A stretch of DNA of 64,000 nt from Kitasatospora kifunensis. GTDB lineage: Bacteria > Actinomycetota > Actinomycetes > Streptomycetales > Streptomycetaceae. Made by a program: the position numbers and the translations under genes. The DNA lies in assembly GCF_014203855.1 (NCBI RefSeq), contig NZ_JACHJV010000002.1:744001-808000 (forward strand). The letters run 5' to 3'. Below the pieces are notes generated by a model. It saw only the letters and a list, made by a program, of their open reading frames with translations. It had not been told where the DNA came from and made no database searches. Shown here one piece after another: positions 17,332-26,602 of this stretch (position 1 is its first letter; each line of letters opens with the position of its first letter).

Positions 17332-17841
17332 TCAGTCGTGCCGGGAGGGTACGGCGGCCAGGCGCGCGAGTAGCGCGATGACGTTGATGCGCGCCGTCTT
17401 GTTGTTTGTCGCCGCCTGGTGGGCGTCGACGACCCGTGTGTCCACTTCCTCGCCCGGCGGGGTCAGGCCCACGCGAAGCAGGTCGACGGTGTAGGCGATG
17501 TACTGGGCGTAGTCGCGGGCGGCACTGGCGGCTGCGTGGTGGTCGATGCGGGCAGGGTCCGCACCGCGGATCAGTGCGGGGGTGGGCAGCGGGCCCAGCG
17601 CGTGCGTGGTCCACTGCGCGACGGCCTCCCGGGAGCAGCCCGGCCGCAGCTCGCAGGCCCTCGCGGCGGCGAGCGCCAGGTGCAGGAGGAGCAGGCCGAA
17701 CCATCTGGCGGCCTGGTCAGGCGGTGTGTCGCCGCCCGCGGGTGGCATGACCGCCTCGTACAGAGCGGCGGTGTCACCGGCCCGTACCGCGGCGATGACG
17801 GCCTGCACGGCCGCGTCGATGGTGTCCTGCTCGGTGCTCAC
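17332..17841 (-). CDS. Hypothetical helical protein
   Basis: 169 aa from GTG 17841, with GAGGAGA about 10 bases upstream. The sequence is helical and amphipathic (IDAAVQAVIAAVRAGDTAALYEAV, WFGLLLLHLALAAARACELRPG, SAARDYAQYIAYTVDLLRVG), with no signal peptide and no recognised family. It lies divergent from the helicase paralogue at 18075 and may belong with the run of small accessory genes that follows. Coding bias is good, so a real gene is likely. Confidence 0.6.
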   Translation of the reverse strand: MSTEQDTIDAAVQAVIAAVRAGDTAALYEAVMPPAGGDTPPDQAARWFGLLLLHLALAAARACELRPGCSREAVAQWTTHALGPLPTPALIRGADPARIDHHAAASAARDYAQYIAYTVDLLRVGLTPPGEEVDTRVVDAHQAATNNKTARINVIALLARLAAVPSRHD

Positions 17842-17943
17842 GCCGCCGGCTCTCCTCAAGAATGCGTGACAGGTCACCAATGTAGCGTTCCTGCGAGCGG
17901 ATTCGTGCGGCTTCGCCGCAGCTGACCCCTCAAGGAGGCAGGT

Positions 17944-17972
17944 CGCCTCGTCAGGTGTCGCCTGACGAGGCG
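17944..17972. other. Perfect 12-bp inverted repeat, 5-base loop
   Basis: CGCCTCGTCAGG (17944-17955) and CCTGACGAGGCG (17961-17972). It lies upstream of both flanking divergent frames, so an operator or a recombination/integration scar is as possible as a terminator. Confidence 0.5.
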
Positions 17973-18074
17973 AGTCGGATCCGGGGAGGCGGACTGCTTG
18001 GTCATGCCCAGGACGCGGCCGACCTCGGGCCGCCGCCCTGATCCAACTCGGCCAGGACATGCCCCGGCGTCCTG

Positions 18075-18906
18075 GCCCCCGTGCTCGGACGGATCACCGA
18101 ACTGCGCGCCCACCGCTCCCAGGGCACCGCGCACACCACCGCGGCCAAGCCGGCCGAGGGCGAGGCCACAGGGGCCGGGCAGGGCGAGCGGCAGCCGACC
18201 CCGGTCGAGTCGCCGATCGAGTGGCTGCGGATCAACGCCCGCCGGCACGCCGCGCGGATCCTGCAGACCGTCAAGCTGCGCGCGTTCAACCCGCGCGCCG
18301 TCGAGTGGCAGCGCATGCACGGCCTGGCGACCGTCTTCCACCTCCAACGCGGCCACCTCGACCCCACCGACAAGACCAAGCACACGGAGCTGATCTCCTG
18401 GCTCACCCGCCAGCGCCACCTGGGCGGCCAGCACCTGCTCGACCCGGCCCGGGTGTCCGAGTTGGACGCGCTCGGCATGATCTGGTCCAAGAACGCCAAC
18501 GCGTGGGAGCGCGGCGCCGCGTACGCCGCCGCCTTCCACCGCCGGCACGGCCACCTCGCGGTCCCGGCCACCGCGAAGCTGGACGAGTACGAGGTGGGCG
18601 CGTGGATGCGCCGCCAGCGCAAGGCCGACAACCTCAACCCCGACCAGGTGGCCAGGCTCGACGCCCTGGACGAGCTGTGGCGCCTGGAGCCGGACTGGAA
18701 CCGCTCCTACCGGCGCCTGCTCGCCTACCTCGCCGCCGGCGGCACCCTGACCGGCCCGGCGAACCGCACCGGCCTGGGCGACGACTCGGCGTTCCGGCCC
18801 GGGTGCGTGGCTGCGCAAGCAGGCGGGGGCCCGCACCGACGGGAAGCTGACCGAGCAGCAGAGCGCGCTCCTGGACGCCTTGCACAGTCCCACCGCGGGC
18901 GCCTGA
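18075..18906 (+). pseudogene. Helicase paralogue: helicase-associated repeats only, frameshifted
   Basis: A close paralogue of 9290-9908: GRITELRAHRSQG, EWLRINARRHAARILQTVKLRAF, then two helicase-associated repeats (MHGLATVFHLQRGHL..., AAAFHRRHGHLAVPA...). Both RecA lobes are missing; homology begins near 18075. One extra G around 18800 (CCGGCCCGGG against CCGCCCGGG in the other copy) shifts the frame before the final LRKQ...LTEQQSALLDAL, which then ends at TGA 18904-18906. In intact relatives this domain is the C-terminal tail of a large DEAD-box helicase. Confidence 0.75.
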
Positions 18907-18937
18907 CCACCTGCCAGCACACCGAAGGGAAGGGCCC

Positions 18938-19204
18938 GTGACCGCGACGACGTCCACCCCGCGCCCGCCGGCCGCCAAGGTCACCTGGAGCGCGCAGTGG
19001 TTGTGCGTCTCCTGCCGGGACGGCTGCGACGCCTACTTCGACGACGGCACCGTCGTGGACGCCGACCACGACTGTGACCAGGGCGAGGGCGAAGTGTCGT
19101 GGGAGGGCCGGGCCGAGTGCTCCGCCTGCGGCTGGTCCCTGGAGAGCGACTTCGCCGACGGCGACCGGGTCGAGGCCGACCACGACTGCCACGCCGACCA
19201 GTAG
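18938..19204 (+). CDS. Cys-rich protein with two similar CxxC...HDC units
   Basis: 88 aa from GTG 18938, after GAAGGGAAGGG. The sequence is an internal duplication: unit 1 has CVSCRDGC...DGTVVDADHDC, unit 2 has CSACGW...DGDRVEADHDC. Each unit offers two Cys of a CxxC plus a His and Cys in HDC, so each could bind one zinc (CCHC type). No family is recognised. It starts a same-strand run of four genes to 20815, 32 bases after the helicase remnant, so they were probably one operon. Confidence 0.65.
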   Translation: MTATTSTPRPPAAKVTWSAQWLCVSCRDGCDAYFDDGTVVDADHDCDQGEGEVSWEGRAECSACGWSLESDFADGDRVEADHDCHADQ

Positions 19205-19316
19205 CACCACCTCCCCGGGGCCGCCCCGCCGGGCCGCCCCTCAGTTCCGCCAGGGCCGACGCCGCCCGAGCCCGTACCCGCCGTCCCTGCCGCTCCTGCG
19301 GGGCCCGCCGTTCCAG

Positions 19317-19694
19317 GTGCTGGAGACGGCGCTGGAGCTGTTCCACGGCCTGGTCGGCCCGCAGCAGCACGACGTCGAGCTGACCGACGCCGTCCTGGGC
19401 GCGCTCTCGCCGCTCATCACCGAGCCTGGCTACACCGATGCCCTGACCGTCTTCGTTCGGGCCCGGGAGCGGGAACTGCGCGAGCTGTACCGCGACTTCG
19501 GGCACGGCACCACCCACGACCGTGACCCGGGCGGCTGGCCCGGCCCCCGCTACGTCCTGGTGCGCCAGCCCGAGGGCCTGGTCCTCGCCGAACTACTCAC
19601 CCGTCGGCCCCTGCCACTTGCCCAGACCTGGAACGGCGTCCTGCCCGATGTCCTCCTCGACGACATGGCCATGGCGTGGCCCTTCCGCAGCTGA
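19317..19694 (+). CDS. Hypothetical protein
   Basis: 125 aa from GTG 19317. The start is uncertain; the frame is open for about 110 bases upstream but reads as Pro/Arg-rich. The protein is acidic and helical (LETALELFHGLVGPQQHDVELTD, LITEPGYTDALTVFVRARERELREL) and ends LPDVLLDDMAMAWPFRS. No family, signal peptide or membrane segment is seen. It is the second gene of the run behind the helicase paralogue. Confidence 0.5.
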   Translation: MLETALELFHGLVGPQQHDVELTDAVLGALSPLITEPGYTDALTVFVRARERELRELYRDFGHGTTHDRDPGGWPGPRYVLVRQPEGLVLAELLTRRPLPLAQTWNGVLPDVLLDDMAMAWPFRS

Positions 19695-19750
19695 TCGCCC
19701 GTCACCACCGCCCCGCATCTATGTCCCCGAACCTCGGAAAGGCACGCGCG

Positions 19751-20263
19751 ATGACCGTCACCGCCACCTCGACCACCACGCCGCCCACCTCGTTGCCGGG
19801 CGCGGCCGGGCCGGTCGGCCAGCTCTCCCCGGCCGTCCCCGGCACGCCGAGCTCCCCGCCGGTGCTGGTCCTGGACCCCGGTGCACTGACCGATCCGGTG
19901 GAGCGGGAGCGGGCACTCGCGCAGCTGCTCCGCTACCAGTCCCAGGTCCTCACCGCCCGCCTGGGCTCGGAGGAGGGGGACCGGGTGGAGCTGCTGGAGC
20001 CGGTGCACGCGACGTGGATCGACGAGGACCTGGCCGCCGAGGAGTACTGGGAGGAGGACGCCCGCGTCCGCGTGCACGTCCCGGCCGGCACCCTCGGCGT
20101 CATCACCAGGGTCCGCCGTCACCCGACCCCGTTCCCGTACGTGGTCGCGTTCGACCGCGGCCCCGAGTGCGCCGTGCGCGACCTCCAGATCACCCGCTGC
20201 GCCGACCGGTCCCTCACCCTCGCTGCGCCGCCGGCCCCGGCCCCGGAGGCGTGGATGCGCTGA
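19751..20263 (+). CDS. Hypothetical protein
   Basis: 170 aa from ATG 19751, with GGAAAGG about 10 bases upstream. A Pro/Thr/Ala-rich N-terminal 50 residues is followed by a helix (ERALAQLLRYQSQVLTARLG) and a small beta domain, VRVHVPAGTLGVITRVRRHP..PYVVAFDRGPECAVRDLQI. That last part resembles an SH3-like or KOW-type barrel, by inference from the pattern only. Cytoplasmic, no recognised family. Third gene of the run. Confidence 0.55.
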   Translation: MTVTATSTTTPPTSLPGAAGPVGQLSPAVPGTPSSPPVLVLDPGALTDPVERERALAQLLRYQSQVLTARLGSEEGDRVELLEPVHATWIDEDLAAEEYWEEDARVRVHVPAGTLGVITRVRRHPTPFPYVVAFDRGPECAVRDLQITRCADRSLTLAAPPAPAPEAWMR

Positions 20264-20467
20264 CCGCCCACCCGGCCGCCGCCACCTGGCGATCGGGTGG
20301 GCGGGCCGACGTGTTCCGGGTTTTCCGCAGGGATGATGGTGCGAAGCCGTAGGCTCCTTCAAGCCGTACCCGCTGGGTTCCCATGGGTTCTAGATGGGAG
20401 ACAAGTGTTCGTGGCAACAGCGGGATTGCCGACGGGTGTTGGGTCATCGTGTCCTGGGGAGGGTTTC

Positions 20468-20815
20468 GTGATCGTGTGGCTGTCGGTTGAGGGAGAAGAG
20501 CGGGTCGAGGGACTGGCGGAGCTGTCGGACTGGCTGAGACTTGAGCCTGAGCTCCGCGGCCTGGTGTCGCTGGCGGATGCCGTGCCCGGCCCAAGGGAGC
20601 TGGGAGCGGTGTCCGATGTCCTGGTGGTCGCCCTCGGGGCGGGCGGGACGGTCAGCGTGTTGGCCGCTTCGTTGAAGGCATTCCTGTCCCAGCCGCGCCG
20701 TTCTGACGTGCGGATCGTGGTATCCGCACCCGATGGGCGTCAGCTGGAGGTCGACGCCAAGCGGGTCGAAGACGTCGAGGCGGTGCTGCGCCAAGTGCTC
20801 GGTGCGGCGCAGTGA
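20468..20815 (+). CDS. EACC1 (effector-associated constant component 1) protein
   Basis: 115 aa from GTG 20468, with GGGGAGGG five bases upstream. Seen: VWLSVEGEE, LSDWLRLEPELRGLVS, PGPRELGAVSDVLVVALGAGG, SVLAASLKAFLSQPRRSDVRI and PDGRQLEVDAKRVEDVEAVL. This is the layout of EACC1, a small conserved protein described next to caspase- or trypsin-like effectors in bacterial conflict systems. Its stop overlaps the GTG of the caspase gene (GTGA at 20812-20815), so the two are translationally coupled. It is thought to be an accessory or regulatory component; its molecular role is not established. Confidence 0.75.
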   Translation: MIVWLSVEGEERVEGLAELSDWLRLEPELRGLVSLADAVPGPRELGAVSDVLVVALGAGGTVSVLAASLKAFLSQPRRSDVRIVVSAPDGRQLEVDAKRVEDVEAVLRQVLGAAQ

Positions 20816-22187
20816 TTGGTCGGGCTGCAGATCCGAAGCGGTCTCGGATCGTGTTGATCGGCACCCCCGCCTACGCTGATCCCGGTCTGCCGGATGTACC
20901 AGTGGTCGCCAACAACATCACCGACCTGGCCGCGGTACTCACCGATCCCGAGCTATGCGGCTTCGACCCGGCGCACTGCGCCGCGTCCCCGCCTGAGGCC
21001 GGGGTCGAGCAGGTCGGTGACCTGCTGATGCAAGCCGCCGCCGAGGCCGAGGACCTGCTGCTCTTCTACTACAGCGGGCACGGGCTGCTCGGTCCGCGAC
21101 GCCGGGAGCTGTATCTGAGCCTGGCCGGTACCCGGCCCGACCGGCTGGCGTTCACCGCACTTCCGTTCGAAGCGGTGCGCGACGCCTGCCTGGGCAGTCG
21201 GGCACGCAGCCGAGTGGTGATCCTGGACAGCTGTTTCAGCGGACGGGCCATCGGCGAGACACTCGCCGACGACGCGGTCCTGGGCCAACTCGACGTCGCC
21301 GGCACCTACACACTGACCTCGGCCCCCGCCAACCGCACTGCGGCGATCATGCCCGGGGAGCAGCACACCGCGTTCACCGAGCGGCTGCTGCACCTCCTGC
21401 GCACCGGCACCCCAACAGCGCGGGGCCGCTGCTCAGCCTCGGCGACGTCTACCGCCATCTGCACGCCCGGCTGCTGTCGGAGGGGCTGTCGGTGCCGCAA
21501 CAGTGTGGCACCGCGACTGCGGACCTGCTCGGATTGGCCCGAAACCGCCAGTTCACCGGCGCCGCTGACACGGCGTCCGGAGTGCCGGCCGTGGTTCCGG
21601 CCGAGCCGCCCGAGGAACCGCGTGCTGGGCTGGACACGGCCTCCGCCCCCACCGTTGGGCTCCCTGGCCGCCACCGTCCGGGCAATCAAGGCCCCGGCCA
21701 CGGGATAGGCAAGCACCCCCCACTCCACCAACCCCCGGAGAGGCCACAAACACCCAGGAGTGACGGCTCTTTCGACGTGGCCTGGACGGGCAAGGAGCCC
21801 CTGAGTAGCTACACAGTGAAGGTTTCCGCGATCTCCTGGCGGGTGGCCGCAGGAGTGGCAGTGGCCTTTGCGGTGGCAGCGGTCTGCCTTGTCATCGCCG
21901 GTGTGGTTGACCTGTCCTCAGGCATCGAAACCGGTGGCGGTTTTCTCATAACAGTTGCGATGGGGGCCACCTCGCTGGCCATCGTGTTCCAGTGGAATGC
22001 CACCCAAAGAAGAAAACTGACCGACCTGCCCGCAGCGCGACCAGGCTGGACCTTGCACGTCGGCCCGAACTACATCATGACCACCGGTCCCACCGGACGC
22101 CGTGAGTTCACCTGGGACGGAATCAAGAAGGTCACCATCCGAAACCTCCAGAGCATGGGACCACACCAGTTCACCGCGCTCGTCCTA

Positions 22188-23131
22188 GGCCGTGTCTCAT
22201 AATTGATCTTGTGGTGAGTCGAGGAGAGATAGCCGATGCTGCGTGGGCTCGGATAGAGCCGTTGTTGCCGCAGCGGGACGGCGCCGGGCGTCCCTGGCGG
22301 GATCATCGCCAGGTGGTCAACGGGGTGCTGTGGCGACTGCGTACGGGTGCCCCGTGGCGTGATCTGCCCGAACGATACGGCCCGTGGCAGACCGTCTACC
22401 GGCGCTTCGCTCAATGGGAGAAGGACGGCACCTGGACTGCACTCCTGCAGGAGGTCCAGGTCCGCAACGACGCGGTGGGGACCGTGGAGTGGACGGTCTC
22501 GATCGACTCCACCGCTGCGAGGGCTCACCAGCACGCGGCCGGGGCCCGCAAAAAGGGGATCGGCCCGAGGACGAATCGGATGATCCGGCAGCAGTTGCGC
22601 GCCGCGAGGCGCTTGGCAGGTCCCGGGGCGGGCTGACCACCAAGATCCACCTGGCGGTCGACGGCCGGGGCCTGCCGCTGTCGATCGTATTGAGCACGGG
22701 CAACGCGGCCGACTGCACGATGCTGCCCGCCGTCCTGGACGCCATCCGCGTCCCGCGTCCCGGGGCCGGGCGACCAAGGACCAGACCCGACCGGGTCGTG
22801 GCCGACAAGGCCTACTCCTCCCGGAAGATCCGCGACCTGCTGCGGCGCCGACGGATCAAGGCGACCATCCCCGAACGCCGGGACCAGATCGCAGGCCGCG
22901 CCCGTCGCGGCCTGCGCGGCGGGCGACCGCCGGCCTTCGACAAGACCGCCTACAAAGGGCGGAACGTCGTCGAGCGGTGCTTCGCCAAGCTGAAGCAATT
23001 CCGGGCAGTGGCAACCAGGTTCGACAAGCTGGCCAACCGCTACCGGGCCGGCGTCGTCCTCGCCTCACTGATCCTGTGGCTGCGAGCCGAGGAGCAATGA
23101 CCCACCACAAGATCAATTACGAGACACGGCC
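22188..23131 (+). mobile_element. IS5-family insertion sequence, copy B (944 bp), inside the caspase gene
   Basis: Same 944-bp element as copies A and C, opposite orientation. TA at 22186-22187 and 23132-23133 is the target duplication; excising the element with one TA restores the host reading frame. Confidence 0.92.
22211..23100 (+). CDS. IS5-family DDE transposase, two frames (copy B)
   Basis: Frame 1 is 22211-22636; frame 2 ends at 23100. The slip site AAAAAGGGG is at 22550-22558. It differs from copies A and C by Ala for Thr near the N-terminus (GEIADAAW against GEITDAAW). Otherwise as copy A. Confidence 0.85.
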
Positions 23132-23458
23132 TAGACGTATCCGACCCGTGGACGATCCCAGCACCGGCTGGATGGCCCATCCCGAAGCTCTACGGTCACG
23201 ACCGGGGCAGGTTGGGAGCGCCGGTCTGCGTCCTGGGGCCCATGACCCACGAACAGCGCAGCGAGCTTTCAAAGGCGCTGGCCAGACACGGAGGATCGCG
23301 CTGGGCTGGCAACCCCTGAAGCTGACAAGTAGTCATGACGGGATGTCCTGGCCGCACCGGGTCAACAAGCGGGTGCAGCGCCGGGCCGAGCAGCGCGGCT
23401 TCACCAACGCCGCAAAACCCGATGCCCGCGGGTTCCCAGCTACTGGCCGTTCGTACGG

Positions 23459-24714
23459 TCACGCCAGCAGCTGGGACAGGTCGATACTGGAGGGACGGCT
23501 GGCCAGCGTTACCCGGCCCTGGCAGACACCGTTGACGTTGGACCCGGTGGACGTCCAGGAGACCCGGACCGGTTGATCGGCGTCGGCCGCTGTGAGGGTG
23601 ATGGCCTCCAGAACGCGACGTGCGTGCGGTCGAAGATCGATGGGTGAGTACAGGATGGTCACGTCCTCGCGGACCTGACGCACACGCGGCAAAGAGCGTC
23701 GGACCCCTTCCAGGTTCACCGCCAGGCCTGCTCCTGAGTAGGGGGTGACCATGTCACCGAAGGACGGGACTGGCGGTGTCAGCACTGTCTGACTCCCCCA
23801 GGGATCCGGTTCCTTCGGGAAGGCGACCCAGGCGCCCTCCTCGGCCTCCACGTGCCGGGCTCCCTCGACCTTGATGGTTACCTCGACAGCCGCGAAGGGG
23901 CGGTCCGTGTTGGTCAGCACCAGCTGCAACCGGCTTCCCGGGTGTCTGGCGTGCAACTGCTTCAAGCGCTTGCCCAACACCTCCTGACAAGCTGACACGT
24001 AGTGCCTGACTTCATTGTTGTAGCGCTCGGAAGTGCGCCGCTCGCCGAGGAAGGGAGCAATCCCGGCGAGCATGTCGGCCACCGAGGAGGACGCAGCCGA
24101 CGAACGCTCGCCGGTGACGAGGCGGGGCGGCTCGGACAGTGGTCTGATGCGTTCTTTCAGCTGCGCGGCGGCCCACCGTTCGATGATCGGCTCGCCGTTG
24201 GCCGCGACTTCGAGCACCGGCTCCCCGTGGATCCCGACCGCGACGTCCAGCTGGTTGGCGCTGGTGAGAAGACGGCGCTCCAGCATCTCAATGTGGGCCG
24301 GGGAGGCTTGGACCGTCTGGCCGGGCAACCGTGTGAACACCACTCCCGGCTCGAAGTTACGCAGGCGCTTTCGCAGAGTGTGGATCGGGTCGCCGGCGCG
24401 TGGTGGGTCCACGGTGACGACCAGGACCTTGACCCCCTCATGGTCCACGTACTGCGGGTGCCACCCGATTCGGTCCCCGATGTAGCTGCGGAGCTTCTCG
24501 GACAGGTCGCCGGGGTCGATCGGGGTGATCCCCGGTGCCGAGCCCGGCCCGGCACCGACGATCAGGTGGCCGTGCCCTGCGCCCACTGCGCGGCGCTCGC
24601 GGGATCGCGGTTCGCAAAACTGGCTGTGTTCACCAGTTTCGACAGCGCATGTTCAGCAATTCGGGAGGCACCCGCACAGCCCGGTGTTCGATGTTCATGA
24701 GAAATCGACAGCAC
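23459..24714 (-). pseudogene. Schlafen AlbA_2-type putative DNA-binding protein, one apparent frameshift
   Basis: Minus strand. From a GTG near 24714 the frame reads RIAEHALSKLVNTASFANRDPASAA; after a one-base change near 24576 (CAGGGCACGG) it continues GHGHLIVGAGPGSAPGITPID..LSEKLRSYIGDRI...KVLVVTVDPPRAGDPIHT. This KxxxxFANRD...GxxxVGxxxG...GI pattern is the AlbA_2 (Slfn AlbA) fold, found in regulators and in RNA- or DNA-targeting defence proteins. The C-terminal 230 residues have no recognised domain; one segment (RLQLVLTNTDRPFAAVEVTIKVEG) looks beta-sandwich-like. It converges on the caspase gene, and the pair may form one defence island. Confidence 0.6.
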
Positions 24715-24749
24715 TCGTGGCTCGTGCGATGGCGTGTTCCGAGCGCCGT

Positions 24750-26021
24750 TCAGTAGAGCGGGAAGGCCCAGCCACCGGGATAGCAGGGCTGGCGTTCGAT
24801 GCGGAAGACTGTCGAAGCGACGCTCAGCGCACCTGGCCGCAGTTCCTCGACGCGGCCGGCCATGGCGAGGCTGGCCAAGGTGGTGCCGCCGAGGAACGCC
24901 GCGCCGAGCTCCACGGCCGTCAGCCGCAGGTCAGCGGGAGCGGTGGTGGGCTCGCAGCGTATCGACGCGCCGTCCGCGGACAGCCGATGACGTCCGCTGT
25001 TCCACGGGCAGAAGTCGTCGCGTACGTCGAGGACGAGGTCGAACGGGAGCGCGTAGCCTCGACCGGCCAGCGCCCGGTCGACGTCCACGAGCCGCACCCA
25101 CAGGCGGTCGACCGGCGCGGACCGGACTGCGCGTGGGTCGACCAGCATGTGGGGCAGCGGTTCGTCGACGGCGCCCTCGAAGTCGATCCAGGTCACCAGG
25201 TCGATGCCGGCGATGAAGCGCCACAGCGCCGCGTGCGCCTGGGTCGAAAGCACCGCCAGTTCCACCATCTGCACCACGCCGGCGCTGCCGCCGAGTCCGT
25301 CCGGTGTGGAGCCATGCCGGTAGAGTGCGTAGCCAGTGGCCTGACCGTCGCTATCGTGATGCACGACGACGCGCAGCGCGGTGGCCCCGCCGCGCCGATG
25401 GGGGTAGTCGGCGAGGCGGACGGTCCAGTGCTCCGGCCGGCGATCCGGCCAGCCCACTGCCATAGCGCGGACCTGGTCGTACACCTTCTCAAGGAGGGGC
25501 CGGGCCTGGTCGACCGTCAGCAGCCGGACGGTTCCCTGCCCGAAGTCTGTGTCGGGCCGGAAACGCAAGGCACGCCGGTCGCAGCGCATGACGTTGCCAA
25601 GCGTCGCGGGCCCGTAACCGTAGCGTCCGTAGATCCCGGCTTCGGAAGGGCGGAGCGCGGCGATCGGCTCGCGCTGGTTCTCGTACAGGTCGGTGAGCTG
25701 CGCGCGCATCATCGCGGTGAGGAGGCCGCGGCGTCGATGTGTCGCAGCGACGCCCACGGAGGCGATGCCGGCCACGGGCAGGGCGCCCCCGGGCACGGTC
25801 AGCGTCCGGCTGTAGACGGAGGCGCCGGCGACCGGTACGTCCTCGTCGAAAGCGGCCAGGGTGCGGCTGAGGTCGGTGGCGGCTCGCTGGTCGGCCAACT
25901 CCTCGGCCGTGCGGTCCATGCCGTAGGTGTCCGCGATCATGCGCGCCCAGGACTCGAACTCCTGATCAGCCACACTGCGAAGGGGAAACGGAGGCGTCGT
26001 CACCGGATATGTGTACAGCAC
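24750..26021 (-). CDS. Eis-like GNAT N-acetyltransferase
   Basis: About 417-423 aa; GTG 26021 or GTG 26003 is the start, neither with a clear ribosome binding site. An N-terminal GNAT domain carries the acetyl-CoA loop ASVGVAATHRRRGLLTAMM (about 85-105) and EAGIYGRYGYGPA. A second degenerate GNAT domain and a C-terminal sterol-carrier-like domain follow (LRLTAVELGAAFLGGTTLASLAMAGRV). The order and length match the Eis (enhanced intracellular survival) family, which acetylates amines such as aminoglycosides or lysine side chains; the substrate here is unknown. C-terminal residues ...AFPLY end in the usual Eis-like way, consistent with an intact active site. Confidence 0.85.
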   Translation of the reverse strand: MLYTYPVTTPPFPLRSVADQEFESWARMIADTYGMDRTAEELADQRAATDLSRTLAAFDEDVPVAGASVYSRTLTVPGGALPVAGIASVGVAATHRRRGLLTAMMRAQLTDLYENQREPIAALRPSEAGIYGRYGYGPATLGNVMRCDRRALRFRPDTDFGQGTVRLLTVDQARPLLEKVYDQVRAMAVGWPDRRPEHWTVRLADYPHRRGGATALRVVVHHDSDGQATGYALYRHGSTPDGLGGSAGVVQMVELAVLSTQAHAALWRFIAGIDLVTWIDFEGAVDEPLPHMLVDPRAVRSAPVDRLWVRLVDVDRALAGRGYALPFDLVLDVRDDFCPWNSGRHRLSADGASIRCEPTTAPADLRLTAVELGAAFLGGTTLASLAMAGRVEELRPGALSVASTVFRIERQPCYPGGWAFPLY

Positions 26022-26602
26022 ACCGCGCTGGGCGAGGAAACCGACTCCGCCCAGCGCGGGAAGGGGCCGCCACGTCGAAACTCTGGATCAGCCGGCCGGT
26101 AGCGATGCTGTCCGAACTCGTGGACCGTTCGAATCGCCCGGTGGGGCCTGCGCCTCCCAGACTGCTGGACAACTGCTGTCCATTCTCGTGAACAGAGCCA
26201 CCAGATCGTCGGCCAGGCTCTCGCGGACTACTTCAACGGCGGCGCCGGCTACGGTTTCGGCCCGGACGACTTCGACCTGAGCTGACCCACCACAGCGCGA
26301 ACGGATAGACCGCCCACAGCGCAGTGCGGGGTGGAACACTGCTTTGCACCCCCTCTCCGCAGCCGCTTCGCGACCCGGTGACACGGCATGGAGTGCCGCG
26401 ACAGCGACAGCCACCGCTGCCTCGGCCCCGGCAAACCGCCCATCCTCCCCATACCCACCGACCGCGACCGCCGACAGCACAAAGCCGGGAAGCCGGACGG
26501 CCCCTGGTGGCACATCCGGCAGCTCGTCCGCTCTTCGCCCATCGGTCATCTGTCGTGGTGGTGCGCCGACGGGGCGTTCCCGTCGGCGCAGCCGATTCGG
26601 CC
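26022..26602. other. Stretch with only a possible C-terminal gene scrap
   Basis: Around 26190-26283 one plus-strand frame reads HQIVGQALADYFNGGAGYGF then PDDFDLS and stop. It looks like the end of a lost gene, but no family could be named. Nothing else is seen. Confidence 0.3.

Larger units (their letters stand above)
20812..23319 (+). pseudogene. Caspase-like protease with transmembrane and PH-like tail, broken by a 1-base loss and IS5 copy B
   Basis: From GTG 20812 the frame encodes a C14-type caspase domain: SRIVLIGTPAYADPGLPDVP, the catalytic His in LLFYYSGHG and the catalytic Cys in VVILDSCFSG. At about 21411 (ACCCCAAC) one base appears lost. In the next frame the protein continues as NSAGPLLSLGDVYRHLHARL, a linker, two membrane helices (RVAAGVAVAFAVAAVCLVIAG; FLITVAMGATSLAIVFQW) and a PH-like beta segment (WTLHVGPNYIMTTGP, REFTWDGIKKVTI). 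IS5 copy B interrupts it at 22188. Removing the IS plus one TA continues the frame exactly (VLDVSDPWTIPAPAGWPIPK...) to TGA 23317-23319. The intact product would be a membrane-anchored suicide-type protease partnered with EACC1. Confidence 0.8.

Noticed and set aside
21405..21418. Programmed frameshift in the caspase gene
   Set aside because: There is no slippery heptamer or downstream structure; a simple loss of one C from a short run is enough, and the same gene is also broken by IS5.
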